A stretch of 9,262 nt of DNA from assembly GCA_017476305.1 (NCBI GenBank), contig JAFVAA010000919.1, positions 1-9,262 of the forward strand. Direction: 5' to 3'. The notes under the pieces are model-generated. The model saw only the letters and a program-made list of their open reading frames with translations, had not been told where the DNA came from and made no database searches. Within the stretch, counting starts at the first letter, position 1. Every line of letters starts with the position of its first letter. The translations under genes and the position numbers were made by a program. This document shows, one piece after another, positions 1-6,913 of the stretch. Source of the stretch: Lachnospiraceae bacterium. GTDB lineage: Bacteria; Bacillota; Clostridia; Lachnospirales; Lachnospiraceae.

Positions 1-1
1 G

Positions 2-799
2 GGAGGAACCGTGGTGGAGGCGACCAGCGGAAATACCGGTATCGGGCTGGCGGCTACGGCTGTGGTCAAGGGATATCCTGTACATATCTATGTACAGGAC
101 AATGTCAGCGAGGAACGTTTTCAGGTCATGCGTGCTTTGGGCGCGAAGGTCTATAAGATGAGTGATATCCCGGAGGTGGAGAAAGCACTTCGGGAAAACC
201 ACAATGATTACGTGGCAGGTTATGCAGCCTTTTATGAAAAATTCGCCGGAAAGGATGAAAATGTATTTATCGTGAATCAGGATGCGAATCCGGCAAATCC
301 GGAAATCCACAGAAAAACGACAGGCCCGGAAATCTGGAGGGATACAGATGGAAAGGTGGATATCGTAGTAGCTGCTGTGGGAACAGGAGGAACCGTGACT
401 GGAGTGGGCGGGTATCTGAAAGAAAAGCGGCCGGATATCCAGGTGATAGCAGTACAGCCGGGACCGGATTCTATCCCTTCCGAAAAAAATCCGCATCCGC
501 AGGAAATCGCAGGTGTCCATCCTTTCGAGGGGATACCGGATGAGTTCGTCCCGGCAAATTTAGATAAAGCGTACTATGATGAGTGCTTTCCGGTAGAGAC
601 TTCTCAGGCATACAAAGCAGCGCGTGAGGTGGCAAAGACGGATGGAATTCTCATCGGTGCATCTTCGGGTGCGATTCTGTATGCGGCGACAAAGGTGGCA
701 GAGCGGGAAGAAAATAAGGGAAAAACGATTGTAGCGATTTTCCCGGATACCGGTCTGAGGTATCTATCGACAAATCTATTTCAGGAAGAAGAAGGTTGA
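2..799 (+). CDS. cysK: Cysteine synthase (O-acetylserine sulfhydrylase type), 5' end missing
   Basis: PLP-dependent beta-replacement enzyme that makes cysteine from an activated serine and sulfide in the cytoplasm. The frame is open from base 2, reading GGT-VVEATSGNTG before any possible start, so the gene continues left. About 265 residues are visible; the family has about 305-310, and the PLP-binding lysine lies in the missing part. Visible family motifs are the TSGNTG substrate loop (bases 23-40), the PLP-phosphate loop GTGGTVTG, the GILIGASSGA strand whose Ser faces the pyridine nitrogen, and the terminal PDTGLRYLSTNLF. Two things are odd. The usual QF next to NPANP is QD (Asp codon 281-283). 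There is also an insertion of several residues (HPFEGIPDE area) before the FVPANLD motif. It could therefore be a cysteine synthase relative with another acceptor or sulfur donor. The next gene starts 29 bases downstream, consistent with an operon. Confidence 0.9.
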   Translation, partial: GGTVVEATSGNTGIGLAATAVVKGYPVHIYVQDNVSEERFQVMRALGAKVYKMSDIPEVEKALRENHNDYVAGYAAFYEKFAGKDENVFIVNQDANPANPEIHRKTTGPEIWRDTDGKVDIVVAAVGTGGTVTGVGGYLKEKRPDIQVIAVQPGPDSIPSEKNPHPQEIAGVHPFEGIPDEFVPANLDKAYYDECFPVETSQAYKAAREVAKTDGILIGASSGAILYAATKVAEREENKGKTIVAIFPDTGLRYLSTNLFQEEEG

Positions 800-828
800 A
801 AAAAATCTTTGGTATGGAGGTAAAAATC

Positions 829-1860
829 ATGAGAAAAAAAGGAATAAAAAAAGCAGTCAGTGTTTTTTTAACAGCATGTCTCTTTAGCACCCTGCTTGGC
901 GGGTGTGGTGGTTCAGGAACCGCAGGAGACGGAAAGTATAAATTCGGGAAAATACAGATTCCCGGAAAGGATGGGGCACTCTGCGGGGCACCTATCTATG
1001 TGGCTTATGAAAAGGGGTACTTTGAGGAGGAAGGCTTTGACGTAGAGCTTATTTCAGCGGATTTTGAAACGAGAAAAATCGGTCTGAACAATGGAACGAT
1101 TCCGATTGTAAATGGTGATTTTCAGTTTTTCCCGTCCATAGAGGAAGGAATCAATGTGCAGGTAGTAGACGGGTTCCATAATGGATGTATCAAATTTGTG
1201 GTTCGTCCGGATTCCGATATTTCGAAGGCAGAGGATTTAAAGGGAAAGAAAATCGGAGTGGATGAAATCGGCGGAACGCCGCATCAGGTGGCTAGTGTAT
1301 GGCTTGAAAATGCCGGAATTTCTGCTTTACAGGAGGATAAGGAGGTCACATTTCTTCCGTATTCCGATGGTAATCTGGAGCTAGAGGCGCTTTATAACGG
1401 GGATATTGATGTGGCAGCAATGTGGGATCAGCTTGGCTCTGTATCGGCAAAGGAGGGAAAGACGAAGGTGATTTTCGATCTTTCTACAGATAAGGATTTC
1501 GCCGGAAAATACTGCTGCTTCCTGTTCGCTTCCAATAAGGTTTTAGAAGAGGAGCCGGAAAAGGTGGCTGCACTGCTTCGTGCCTACAGAAAGGCACAGG
1601 ATTTTATCAGTAAAAATCCAAAGGAAACCGTAGATCTGATCGTGGAAGGAAAATACTCACAGATCAGTGATAAGGAGTTAGCGGGGGAATTGATTACTTC
1701 CTATGAATATCCGAGCACAGAGGACAGGGAGGCAGATAAGCACAGTATCAAAGGAGATGTAGAGTATTTTTCCAATGCACTGAACCAGATTGGTTACTTG
1801 AAGACCAGCGCAGCGGATTTTACAGAAAAATATTTTACCGATGTAGATGTAAGTAAATAA
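829..1860 (+). CDS. ABC importer substrate-binding lipoprotein (SsuA/NMT1-like)
   Basis: Predicted 343-residue extracytoplasmic solute receptor anchored to the membrane by lipid. The N-terminus is Lys/Arg rich, then a hydrophobic segment (about residues 9-23) ends in the lipobox LGGC with Cys26, followed by a Gly/Ser linker. The mature part carries the NMT1/SsuA/TauA signature GAPIYVAYEKGYFEEEGFDVEL and the later DLKGKKIGVDEIGGTP stretch, typical of receptors for sulfonates, nitrate, taurine or pyrimidine precursors. The frame is open from a TTG at 796, but ATG 829 is preferred: GGAGG at 816-820 lies 8 bases before it and the signal peptide starts there. The permease and ATPase follow. The substrate cannot be read from sequence; a sulfur compound is inferred only from the cysteine synthase next door. 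Confidence 0.9.
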   Translation: MRKKGIKKAVSVFLTACLFSTLLGGCGGSGTAGDGKYKFGKIQIPGKDGALCGAPIYVAYEKGYFEEEGFDVELISADFETRKIGLNNGTIPIVNGDFQFFPSIEEGINVQVVDGFHNGCIKFVVRPDSDISKAEDLKGKKIGVDEIGGTPHQVASVWLENAGISALQEDKEVTFLPYSDGNLELEALYNGDIDVAAMWDQLGSVSAKEGKTKVIFDLSTDKDFAGKYCCFLFASNKVLEEEPEKVAALLRAYRKAQDFISKNPKETVDLIVEGKYSQISDKELAGELITSYEYPSTEDREADKHSIKGDVEYFSNALNQIGYLKTSAADFTEKYFTDVDVSK

Positions 1861-1861
1861 T

Positions 1862-1885
1862 TTCTATGCAATTCATTCCATAGAA
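1862..1885 (+). other. Intercistronic stem-loop after the lipoprotein gene
   Basis: TTCTATG (1862-1868) pairs perfectly with CATAGAA (1879-1885), and three further AAT/ATT pairs are possible inside after a C-C mismatch. It begins two bases after the TAA of the lipoprotein gene. No run of T follows, so it is not an intrinsic terminator. Such hairpins between a binding-protein gene and its permease often protect the upstream mRNA so that the receptor is made in excess; that role is inferred here. Confidence 0.5.
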
Positions 1886-1917
1886 GTGTAACAGCAAATA
1901 ATAAGGGGGATGGTTTC

Positions 1918-2922
1918 ATGCAGGCAAAGGAGCGGAACGTGGTCCGGTATGCAGGATATGTTTTATTTACTGTTCTGGGGTTTTTAGCTGCTATTTTAAT
2001 CAATTGGCTTTTTCCGCAAATGGATAAAACTGTCACGTTTCAGAGCTATCAGACGATATTTGGGAAAATGGATGCAGGGACATTACTGCGAATCGTCTTA
2101 GTTATTTTAGTGATTGGTTTTACCGTGTCAGGGGCTCTGGCATTCCGCGATGAGGAAAAAAGGAAGAAATACATAGACCGGGCAAAATTCCGGTTTGCGA
2201 TGGGAATTTTAATCGCGGTACTCGATATCACGGGAACGAAAATGAAGATTTTACCACAGCCTTTTTTTCCGGGACCTGCAGAAATCCTGGCTCCTTTTTT
2301 AGAAGAGGGAGATTTTATTCTCACGAATACCTTATATTCCCTGAGGCTTTATATTTTTGGATTTTCCTTTGGTGTCCTGTTTGGCATTGGGACGGGAATT
2401 TTAATCGGATGGTTTGAAAAGGCGTATTATTGGATTTCTCCGGTGTTAAATATTGCCGGGGTGATACCGGCAGTAGCGTGGATGCCGTTTGCGCTTACGC
2501 TTTTCCCGACGCCTTTCACAGCGGCGGTCTTTCTGATCGTAATCTGTGCGTGGTTCCCGATTGCATCTCTGACGGCGATGGGGATTCAGAGTACACCAAG
2601 GGCACAGTATGAAGCAGCGAAGATATTGGGTGGAAATACTGCCTACCTGCTGTTTCATGAGGCAATACCAAATGCCATGCCTCAGATTTTTACCGGTATT
2701 TCCACGGCGAATGCCAATGCTTTTACAACCTTAGTTATGGCAGAGATGCTAGGACAGCCGGGAGGACTGGGGTACTATATCAATCTCGCCAAGGTGTGGA
2801 GCTCTTACTATAAGGTATTTGCAGCGATTTTAATTATGGCAGTTTTATTTAGTATCATCCTGAAGCTAGTGGGGCGTATCGAAAAATATGTTTTAAGATG
2901 GCAGAGGGGGATTGTGAAATGA
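1918..2922 (+). CDS. ABC importer permease (SsuC/BPD type) with N-terminal extension
   Basis: Integral membrane subunit, 334 residues, that forms the import channel with the lipoprotein receptor and the ATPase. The ATG at 1918 follows GGGGG (1905-1909) by 8 bases. The C-terminal two-thirds is the binding-protein-dependent permease domain: a PGPAEIL segment near residue 119, membrane helices around 140-165, 175-196 and 200-222, and the EAA coupling loop at residues 232-251 (EAAKILGG, ending in IP), which docks on the ATPase. The first about 110 residues add two to three hydrophobic segments (13-32, 56-76 and a weaker one near 92-105) beyond the roughly 250-270 residue SsuC/TauC core. The last codons overlap the ATPase start by ATGA, so translation is probably coupled. 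Confidence 0.9.
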   Translation: MQAKERNVVRYAGYVLFTVLGFLAAILINWLFPQMDKTVTFQSYQTIFGKMDAGTLLRIVLVILVIGFTVSGALAFRDEEKRKKYIDRAKFRFAMGILIAVLDITGTKMKILPQPFFPGPAEILAPFLEEGDFILTNTLYSLRLYIFGFSFGVLFGIGTGILIGWFEKAYYWISPVLNIAGVIPAVAWMPFALTLFPTPFTAAVFLIVICAWFPIASLTAMGIQSTPRAQYEAAKILGGNTAYLLFHEAIPNAMPQIFTGISTANANAFTTLVMAEMLGQPGGLGYYINLAKVWSSYYKVFAAILIMAVLFSIILKLVGRIEKYVLRWQRGIVK

Positions 2923-3689
2923 TTTTAAAAATAGAGCATGTAAATCGTCAGTATACAGAGGATGAGAGAAGTGTAGAGGTGCTAAGAGACATCAATCTGG
3001 AATTAAAGGAGGGAGAATTTGTTTCCATCATCGGAACCTCCGGCTGTGGAAAAACGACGCTTTTACGTCTGATTACAGGACTGGATAAGGCAAATGAGGG
3101 AAGGATTCTCTTTCAGGGGGAGGAGGTAGCTTCTCCACACTATAAAAGAGGATATATTTTTCAGCAGCACAATCTTTTTCAGTGGCTTACGGTAGAAAAA
3201 AATGTGGCTGCCGGGCTGAAAGCAAGACACGTTTTTAAGGAAAACAGGCAGAACATTCAAAAGTACATTGACCTCGTGGGGCTAAAGGGCTTTGAAAAAT
3301 CGTATCCGCATCAGCTCAGTGGAGGGATGGCACAGAGAGTAGCGATTGCGAGAGCCCTGATCAATGAGCCGGAGCTTCTGGTGTTAGATGAGCCGATGGG
3401 GGCATTGGATTCCTTTACGAGAGCAGATATTCAGGATAAGCTTTTGGAAATCAGGAAGGAAAAGAATCTTACGATGCTTTTAGTCACGCATGATGTGGAT
3501 GAGGCTGTCTATATGTCGGACCGGATCGTTATCATGACACCGCGTCCCGGAAAAATCAATGAAATCATTGATGTGAAAATTCCATATCCGAGAAATCGTG
3601 GTGGGGTGGAATTTTTAAGCCTTCGCAGAAAGCTTTTGGAAAAATTTGATCTGGCAAATGCGCAGCCGCAGCCGGAATATATGATTTAG
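2919..3689 (+). CDS. ABC importer ATPase (SsuB/TauB type)
   Basis: Cytoplasmic ATPase subunit of 256 residues that powers the importer encoded by the two preceding genes. All motifs are intact: Walker A GTSGCGKTT (residues 39-47), Q-loop FQQHNLF (81-87), signature LSGGM (133-137), Walker B LLVLDEP (153-159), D-loop GALD and H-loop with His191 (LLVTHD). The pattern and the PRPGKI stretch after the H-loop are typical of nitrate/sulfonate/taurine ATPases. The start chosen is the ATG at 2919, inside the permease stop (ATGA), with AGAGGGGG at 2903-2910 spaced 8 bases away. An in-frame ATG at 2898 lacks a site and would add seven unconserved residues. A 48-base gap with no hairpin separates it from the next gene. 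Confidence 0.93.
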   Translation: MILKIEHVNRQYTEDERSVEVLRDINLELKEGEFVSIIGTSGCGKTTLLRLITGLDKANEGRILFQGEEVASPHYKRGYIFQQHNLFQWLTVEKNVAAGLKARHVFKENRQNIQKYIDLVGLKGFEKSYPHQLSGGMAQRVAIARALINEPELLVLDEPMGALDSFTRADIQDKLLEIRKEKNLTMLLVTHDVDEAVYMSDRIVIMTPRPGKINEIIDVKIPYPRNRGGVEFLSLRRKLLEKFDLANAQPQPEYMI

Positions 3690-3737
3690 CCGGGGAACTG
3701 TCAGGAAAAAGAAAATGTGGAATCAGGAGGGATGGAT

Positions 3738-4136
3738 ATGAAAGGGAAAGTGGTGATACCGGTTGTTTTTATTTTATTGGGAATTTTGGTGATTTTGGCA
3801 CCGACTGTTATTTTTCCAGTCTGTGCAGAGGTCATGGCATGTACTTATACGAAAAAGGTAGAAATCGGACTGGGTATCCTTTTGATTTTACTAGGAGCGG
3901 TTTCCATCTTTCCGGATGAGAGAGTGCGGCTTGGGATTAGTATTTCACTGGCTGGCATAGGTGCTCTGATTATAGCAGCTCCTCTCGGGTGGATTGGTGT
4001 GTGCGGAAGCAATATGATGACGTGCCGTATAGCAACACGTCCGCTTTTACTGGTGTTAGGGATTCTTACGGTGGCAGCAGCCGCTATTCAGATTCTGTTG
4101 ATATTGAAAAGAAATGCAGGGAGTGATATTTCGTGA
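3738..4136 (+). CDS. DUF4418 family four-helix membrane protein
   Basis: A 132-residue, very hydrophobic protein that I assign to DUF4418, a family without known function. Four membrane segments can be seen, near residues 5-26, 41-58, 65-87 and 102-123. The protein is an internal duplication. Ala-Pro at 21-22 and 81-82, and Val-Cys at 28-29 and 88-89, repeat at exactly 60 residues, and each half carries a Cys pair after its first helix (C29/C35 and C89/C96) with a Met between. The paired cysteines suggest metal, heme or disulfide chemistry at the membrane face; that is inference. ATG 3738 is chosen because AGGAGG (3725-3730) is 7 bases upstream; starts at 3717 (GTG) and 3732 are in frame but badly spaced. 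Its stop overlaps the FtsX start (GTGA). Confidence 0.75.
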   Translation: MKGKVVIPVVFILLGILVILAPTVIFPVCAEVMACTYTKKVEIGLGILLILLGAVSIFPDERVRLGISISLAGIGALIIAAPLGWIGVCGSNMMTCRIATRPLLLVLGILTVAAAAIQILLILKRNAGSDIS

Positions 4137-5329
4137 AGCAGCCGTTTTGGGTACAGAGCATGCTTAGAAAGAAATACAGCAGTATGCTTTTGGCAATCGT
4201 AATTATGGTACTTGCCTTCGTCATGATCGGTGGTTCTTTTTTCCTTTTGATGCTGCAGAATGGATTAAAGGGAATGGAGAAACGTCTGGGGGCTGATATT
4301 ATGGTGGTTCCTTCGGATTGTGAAAAGCAGGCAAAGGGAATCCTGATGGAGGGCTCCAGAGAATATTTCTACTTTAATGGAGATGTATTAGAGGAATTAA
4401 AGGGGATTCGTGGTATCGAAAGTATTACGGAGCAGTTTTATCTGACCAGTCTTTCTGCGGACTGCTGCACCAGTCAGGTTCAGATTGTAGGATTTTCTCC
4501 GGAGACGGATTTTATCATAAAACCGTGGATAAAAACAGAGGATCGGAGTAAAATCAGTGCAGGAAAAGCAGTGGTGGGAAGTGAAATCATTTTAGAAAAG
4601 GATCATACGGTAAGGATTTTCGGGAAAACGTATGAGGTGGTTTCCACCCTGGCAGAGACGGGAACCAGTCTGGATACCTCCGTATATTTTTCGATGGATA
4701 CCGTACCGGAATTGATAAAAAATGCAGAAAAGAAAGGACTTAGCTTTTTAAATTCCCAAAAGGAGGAAAACGTACTTTCTTCTATTTTTATCAACGTAGA
4801 AAAGGGAGTGGATGAAAAAGAGGTGGTCCGGGAGATTTCTCACAGGAAGGGAGAAAAAACAGATATTATTTATCCCGAAAATCTTTTAAAGTCCTTTTCG
4901 GACAATACAGATTATCTGATTTCGGGGATCAAAATTCTTTTGATTTCCGTCTGGGTTGTGGCAGAAATCATCCTGTGTGTGATTTATTTTATCTCTTCGA
5001 ATGGAAGAAAAAAGGAATATGCTTTATTTCATTTACTCGGTGTATCGAAAAATAAGCTGCGGGCTATGCTGAACAAGCAGATGTTTTTCATAACAATTGC
5101 CGGATTTTTCGCAGGTGTTCTTTTGTCTGCACTGACGGTATTTCCTTTTGGAAGATATTTGACAAGGCTTTTGGGAATTGCCTATCTGACACCTGATTTT
5201 TTCGAAATCCTGCTTCTTTTGCTGATTGGTTTTTTGGTTTCCCTGCTGTCGGGGATGGTTTCTTCGATTGCTCCGATGCGGCGGGTAAACAGGCAGGATG
5301 CATATACCGTACTGCGGGAGGAGGAATGA
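4133..5329 (+). CDS. FtsX-like (MacB-type) ABC permease
   Basis: 398-residue membrane subunit of a type VII-like (MacB/LolCE/FtsX) ABC system. Topology is the classic one: one N-terminal helix (about residues 17-41), a large extracytoplasmic domain (about 42-260), then three C-terminal helices ending in IAPMRRVNRQDAYTVLREEE, where the APxxR and LR sequences are typical of the family. The external domain contains an adjacent Cys pair, C111-C112, in the context SADCCTSQVQIVGF followed by PETDF. The start is GTG 4133, overlapping the DUF4418 stop by four bases, with AGGGAG at 4118-4123 spaced 9 bases; translational coupling is likely. The partner ATPase follows directly. Substrate is unknown. 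Similar FtsX-LolD pairs occur in bacterial iron-acquisition clusters, so metal or heme handling is a possibility only. Confidence 0.85.
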   Translation: MKQPFWVQSMLRKKYSSMLLAIVIMVLAFVMIGGSFFLLMLQNGLKGMEKRLGADIMVVPSDCEKQAKGILMEGSREYFYFNGDVLEELKGIRGIESITEQFYLTSLSADCCTSQVQIVGFSPETDFIIKPWIKTEDRSKISAGKAVVGSEIILEKDHTVRIFGKTYEVVSTLAETGTSLDTSVYFSMDTVPELIKNAEKKGLSFLNSQKEENVLSSIFINVEKGVDEKEVVREISHRKGEKTDIIYPENLLKSFSDNTDYLISGIKILLISVWVVAEIILCVIYFISSNGRKKEYALFHLLGVSKNKLRAMLNKQMFFITIAGFFAGVLLSALTVFPFGRYLTRLLGIAYLTPDFFEILLLLLIGFLVSLLSGMVSSIAPMRRVNRQDAYTVLREEE

Positions 5330-5331
5330 GG

Positions 5332-5982
5332 ATGACCGCACAAATGGAACATGTGACGAAAAGCTACAGACGGGGAAAGCGGGTTCTGGAGGTAGTGAAG
5401 GATATGAGTTTTTCCGTGGAGGAGCAGAGCTTCTTCATGCTGTCCGGGAGATCCGGAAGTGGAAAAAGTACACTTTTGGCACTGCTTGGAGGGTATCTAA
5501 AACCGGATGGAGGAAGCGTTTTCTTTCATGAGAAGAATCTTTCGGAGTTTGACGAGGAGGAGATTGCAAGCCTTCATTCGGAAAGAATTGGTTATTTGCC
5601 GCAGACAAATGTGTTGCTTTCGGAGTTTACGATTTTAGAAAATGTCCTGCTTCCTTTTCTGCTTTTTGAGAGAAAGAAAAAAAAGGAGGAGGCTTTGGAG
5701 CTTTTAAAGCGGTTCCGGATAGGAGATTTGGCAGACCGGTATCCGTATGAATTATCCGGTGGAGAGCTTCGCAGAGCGTCCATCGCGAGGCTGCTTCTTC
5801 GTGAGCCGGAGCTCTATCTGTTAGACGAGCCTTCCGGGGGACTGGATAAGGAAATGACGAAAACGGTGATGGAATGTATGCTGGAGCGCAGAGAAAAAGG
5901 GGCTACTGTGGTGGTAGCGACACATGATGATCTGGTGCTTCAGTATGGGAGCAGGGTGTATGAACTAGATGAAGCAATGTGA
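5332..5982 (+). CDS. ABC ATPase of the LolD/MacB family
   Basis: 216-residue cytoplasmic ATPase expected to drive the FtsX-like permease just upstream through mechanotransmission rather than classical import. Motifs: Walker A GRSGSGKST (39-47), Q-loop with Gln91 (YLPQTN), signature LSGGE (141-145), Walker B LYLLDEP (161-167), then SGGLD where the family usually has TGALD, and H-loop His198. AGGAGG at 5319-5324 is 7 bases from the ATG at 5332, which is preferred. The in-frame ATG at 5326 overlaps the FtsX stop but is only one base from that site and cannot be excluded. The last codon boundary lies about 50 bases before the acetyltransferase start. Confidence 0.9.
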   Translation: MTAQMEHVTKSYRRGKRVLEVVKDMSFSVEEQSFFMLSGRSGSGKSTLLALLGGYLKPDGGSVFFHEKNLSEFDEEEIASLHSERIGYLPQTNVLLSEFTILENVLLPFLLFERKKKKEEALELLKRFRIGDLADRYPYELSGGELRRASIARLLLREPELYLLDEPSGGLDKEMTKTVMECMLERREKGATVVVATHDDLVLQYGSRVYELDEAM

Positions 5983-6035
5983 TTTCAATAAGGTTACAGG
6001 AATGGTTTACAGATGTGAGATGGAGGAAAAGGTAT

Positions 6036-6527
6036 ATGGAAGGGTTTCGGATTCGCAGAGCGGAAAAAGAGGATTTGGAGGAGATTGCAGCGATTGAGCT
6101 TGCATGCTTTCCAGAAAGTGAGGCGGCGACTCTGGCGCAGTTTGCGGAGCGTTTTTCGGTTTACGGGACGCATTTTTTGGTATTGGAGTCGGGGGGAAGG
6201 TTAGCGGGGTTTATCAATGGAATGGTGACAGACCAGACTACGATTTCGGATGATTTATACGAGGATGCCTCCCTTCATGCAGAGACAGGAGCATGGCAGT
6301 CAGTGTTTGGACTGGATGTGAGAGAGGAGTTTCGAAGAAGAGGGTTTGCACGCAGACTTTTAGAATATTTCGTAGAAGAAGCAAGAAAGGAAAACAGACG
6401 GGGCGTGATTCTGACATGTAAAGAGCATTTGATTCATTTCTATGGAAGCGTCGGGTTTGAAAACAGAGGGATTTCCGAGTCGGTTCATGGTGGGGCGGTC
6501 TGGTACGACATGATATTAAAATTTTAG
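6036..6527 (+). CDS. GNAT family N-acetyltransferase, arylalkylamine-type
   Basis: 163-residue acetyl-CoA-dependent acyltransferase of the Gcn5-related fold. The acetyl-CoA pyrophosphate loop is seen in FGLDVREEFRRRGFARRLL (R/QxxGxA type). It is followed by CKEHLIHFYGSVGF, where the Tyr-Gly-Phe arrangement of the fourth motif carries the usual general-acid Tyr. The early CFPESEAA, the late HGGAVWYDM and the GFINGM strand recall bacterial relatives of arylalkylamine N-acetyltransferase. ATG 6036 is preferred, with GGAGG (6022-6026) 9 bases upstream; a GTG at 5979 in the same frame would overlap the ATPase stop and add 19 unconserved residues. Its link to the transporters is only positional. 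An unused strong ribosome site (AGGAGGAG, 6526-6533) at its stop hints at a lost following gene. Confidence 0.85.
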   Translation: MEGFRIRRAEKEDLEEIAAIELACFPESEAATLAQFAERFSVYGTHFLVLESGGRLAGFINGMVTDQTTISDDLYEDASLHAETGAWQSVFGLDVREEFRRRGFARRLLEYFVEEARKENRRGVILTCKEHLIHFYGSVGFENRGISESVHGGAVWYDMILKF

Positions 6528-6610
6528 GAGGAGACGAAAAAAGAGGGTTGGGGAATTTGTGAGAAAAAAGGAAAATCACTGCAATTCATGCATTTTAAGT
6601 GTGTTCTGTA

Positions 6611-6631
6611 GTGATAATCTGCGCTTATCAC
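6611..6631. promoter_or_regulatory. Inverted repeat, possible operator
   Basis: GTGATAA (6611-6617) and TTATCAC (6625-6631) form a perfect 7-bp inverted repeat around a 7-base spacer. It is centred about 65 bases upstream of the transcription start expected from the promoter proposed at 6652-6680, a typical activator position. It resembles a two-fold symmetric regulator site more than a terminator, since no T-run follows. The regulator is unknown. Confidence 0.35.
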
Positions 6632-6651
6632 GGATGATAAATTTAATCAAA

Positions 6652-6680
6652 TTTTCAAAACAGGAAAGGTATGGTAATAT
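6652..6680 (+). promoter_or_regulatory. Possible extended -10 promoter
   Basis: A weak -35 TTTTCA (6652-6657) is separated by 17 bases from TAATAT (6675-6680), which is preceded by an extended -10 TG at 6672-6673. An overlapping alternative -10, TATACT, lies at 6680-6685. Transcription would start near 6687, about 100 bases before the Cys-rich leader ORF. Each hexamer matches consensus at only four of six positions, so this is a candidate only. Confidence 0.3.
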
Positions 6681-6785
6681 ATACTCAATCCGTTAGGAGA
6701 GAATAATTATCAAGAGAGATTACTATTCAAAGCTGCCTGGAAACATGACAGATGTTGAAGAGTGACCGAGAGAGGAAAATAGCCT

Positions 6786-6881
6786 ATGAGAGACAGAAGC
6801 AACATTTCGATGTGCTTTATGAATATCTGTTTTTGTGAAACTGTATGTCACAATATGGTTTATTCTCCATGCCCGTTTTGA
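6786..6881 (+). CDS. Cys/Met-rich leader peptide (31 residues), candidate attenuator
   Basis: ATG 6786 opens a 31-codon frame ending at TGA 6879-6881. Five residues are Cys (10, 15, 17, 21, 29) and four are Met (1, 9, 12, 24), so nearly a third of the peptide carries sulfur. GAGAGG at 6770-6775 is 10 bases upstream. No family is recognised. The stop codon lies three bases before a sequence that can form an antiterminator with the left arm of the following terminator. A ribosome waiting at Cys codons (6828-6848) would leave that sequence free, while one reaching the stop would cover it. I therefore interpret it as a regulatory leader for the downstream DUF2292-nifB-nifH genes. It could be a chance ORF, or the hairpins could act without it. 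Confidence 0.45.
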   Translation: MRDRSNISMCFMNICFCETVCHNMVYSPCPF

Positions 6882-6884
6882 AAA

Positions 6885-6913
6885 TAACTGTCTTCCTTAA
6901 GATAGAGCAGTTA
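6885..6913 (+). promoter_or_regulatory. Candidate antiterminator hairpin
   Basis: TAACTGTCT (6885-6893) pairs with AGA (6904-6906) and CAGTTA (6908-6913) around a ten-base loop, with G6907 bulged: nine base pairs. It uses bases 6907-6913 of the terminator's left arm, so the two cannot form together. CTGTCT (6888-6893) can also pair with AGACAG (6791-6796) near the start of the leader ORF, giving a third alternative state. Confidence 0.45.

Larger units (their letters stand above)
6559..6696 (+). pseudogene. Possible remnant of an FNR/CRP-family regulator (45 codons)
   Basis: A GTG-started frame of 45 residues (MRKKENHCNSCILSVFC at the start) ends at a TAG. The cysteines C8, C11 and C17 are spaced C-x2-C-x5-C, the same spacing as the three N-terminal [4Fe-4S] ligands of E. 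coli FNR, and are followed by a Leu/Ile-rich stretch as in FNR. The rest of such a protein (cNMP fold and helix-turn-helix, about 180 residues) is absent in any frame downstream. GGGGA at 6549-6553 gives only a fair ribosome site. It may be a decayed regulator gene, a short Cys-containing peptide or chance; a promoter candidate and an inverted repeat lie inside it, which counts against an active gene. Confidence 0.3.

Noticed and set aside
2430..2658. Short ORFs on both strands inside the permease gene
   Set aside because: Fully inside a well-supported permease frame, with low-complexity composition.
6752..6838. 28-codon ORF overlapping the Cys-rich leader ORF in another frame
   Set aside because: The peptide looks helical, but there is no good ribosome site before ATG 6752; the overlapping Cys-rich frame has better spacing and fits the downstream hairpins.
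6833..6853. Classical CRP site TGTGA-N6-TCACA
   Set aside because: The half-sites are present but the spacer is nine bases (between TTGTGA and TCACAA), so it does not meet the known consensus.
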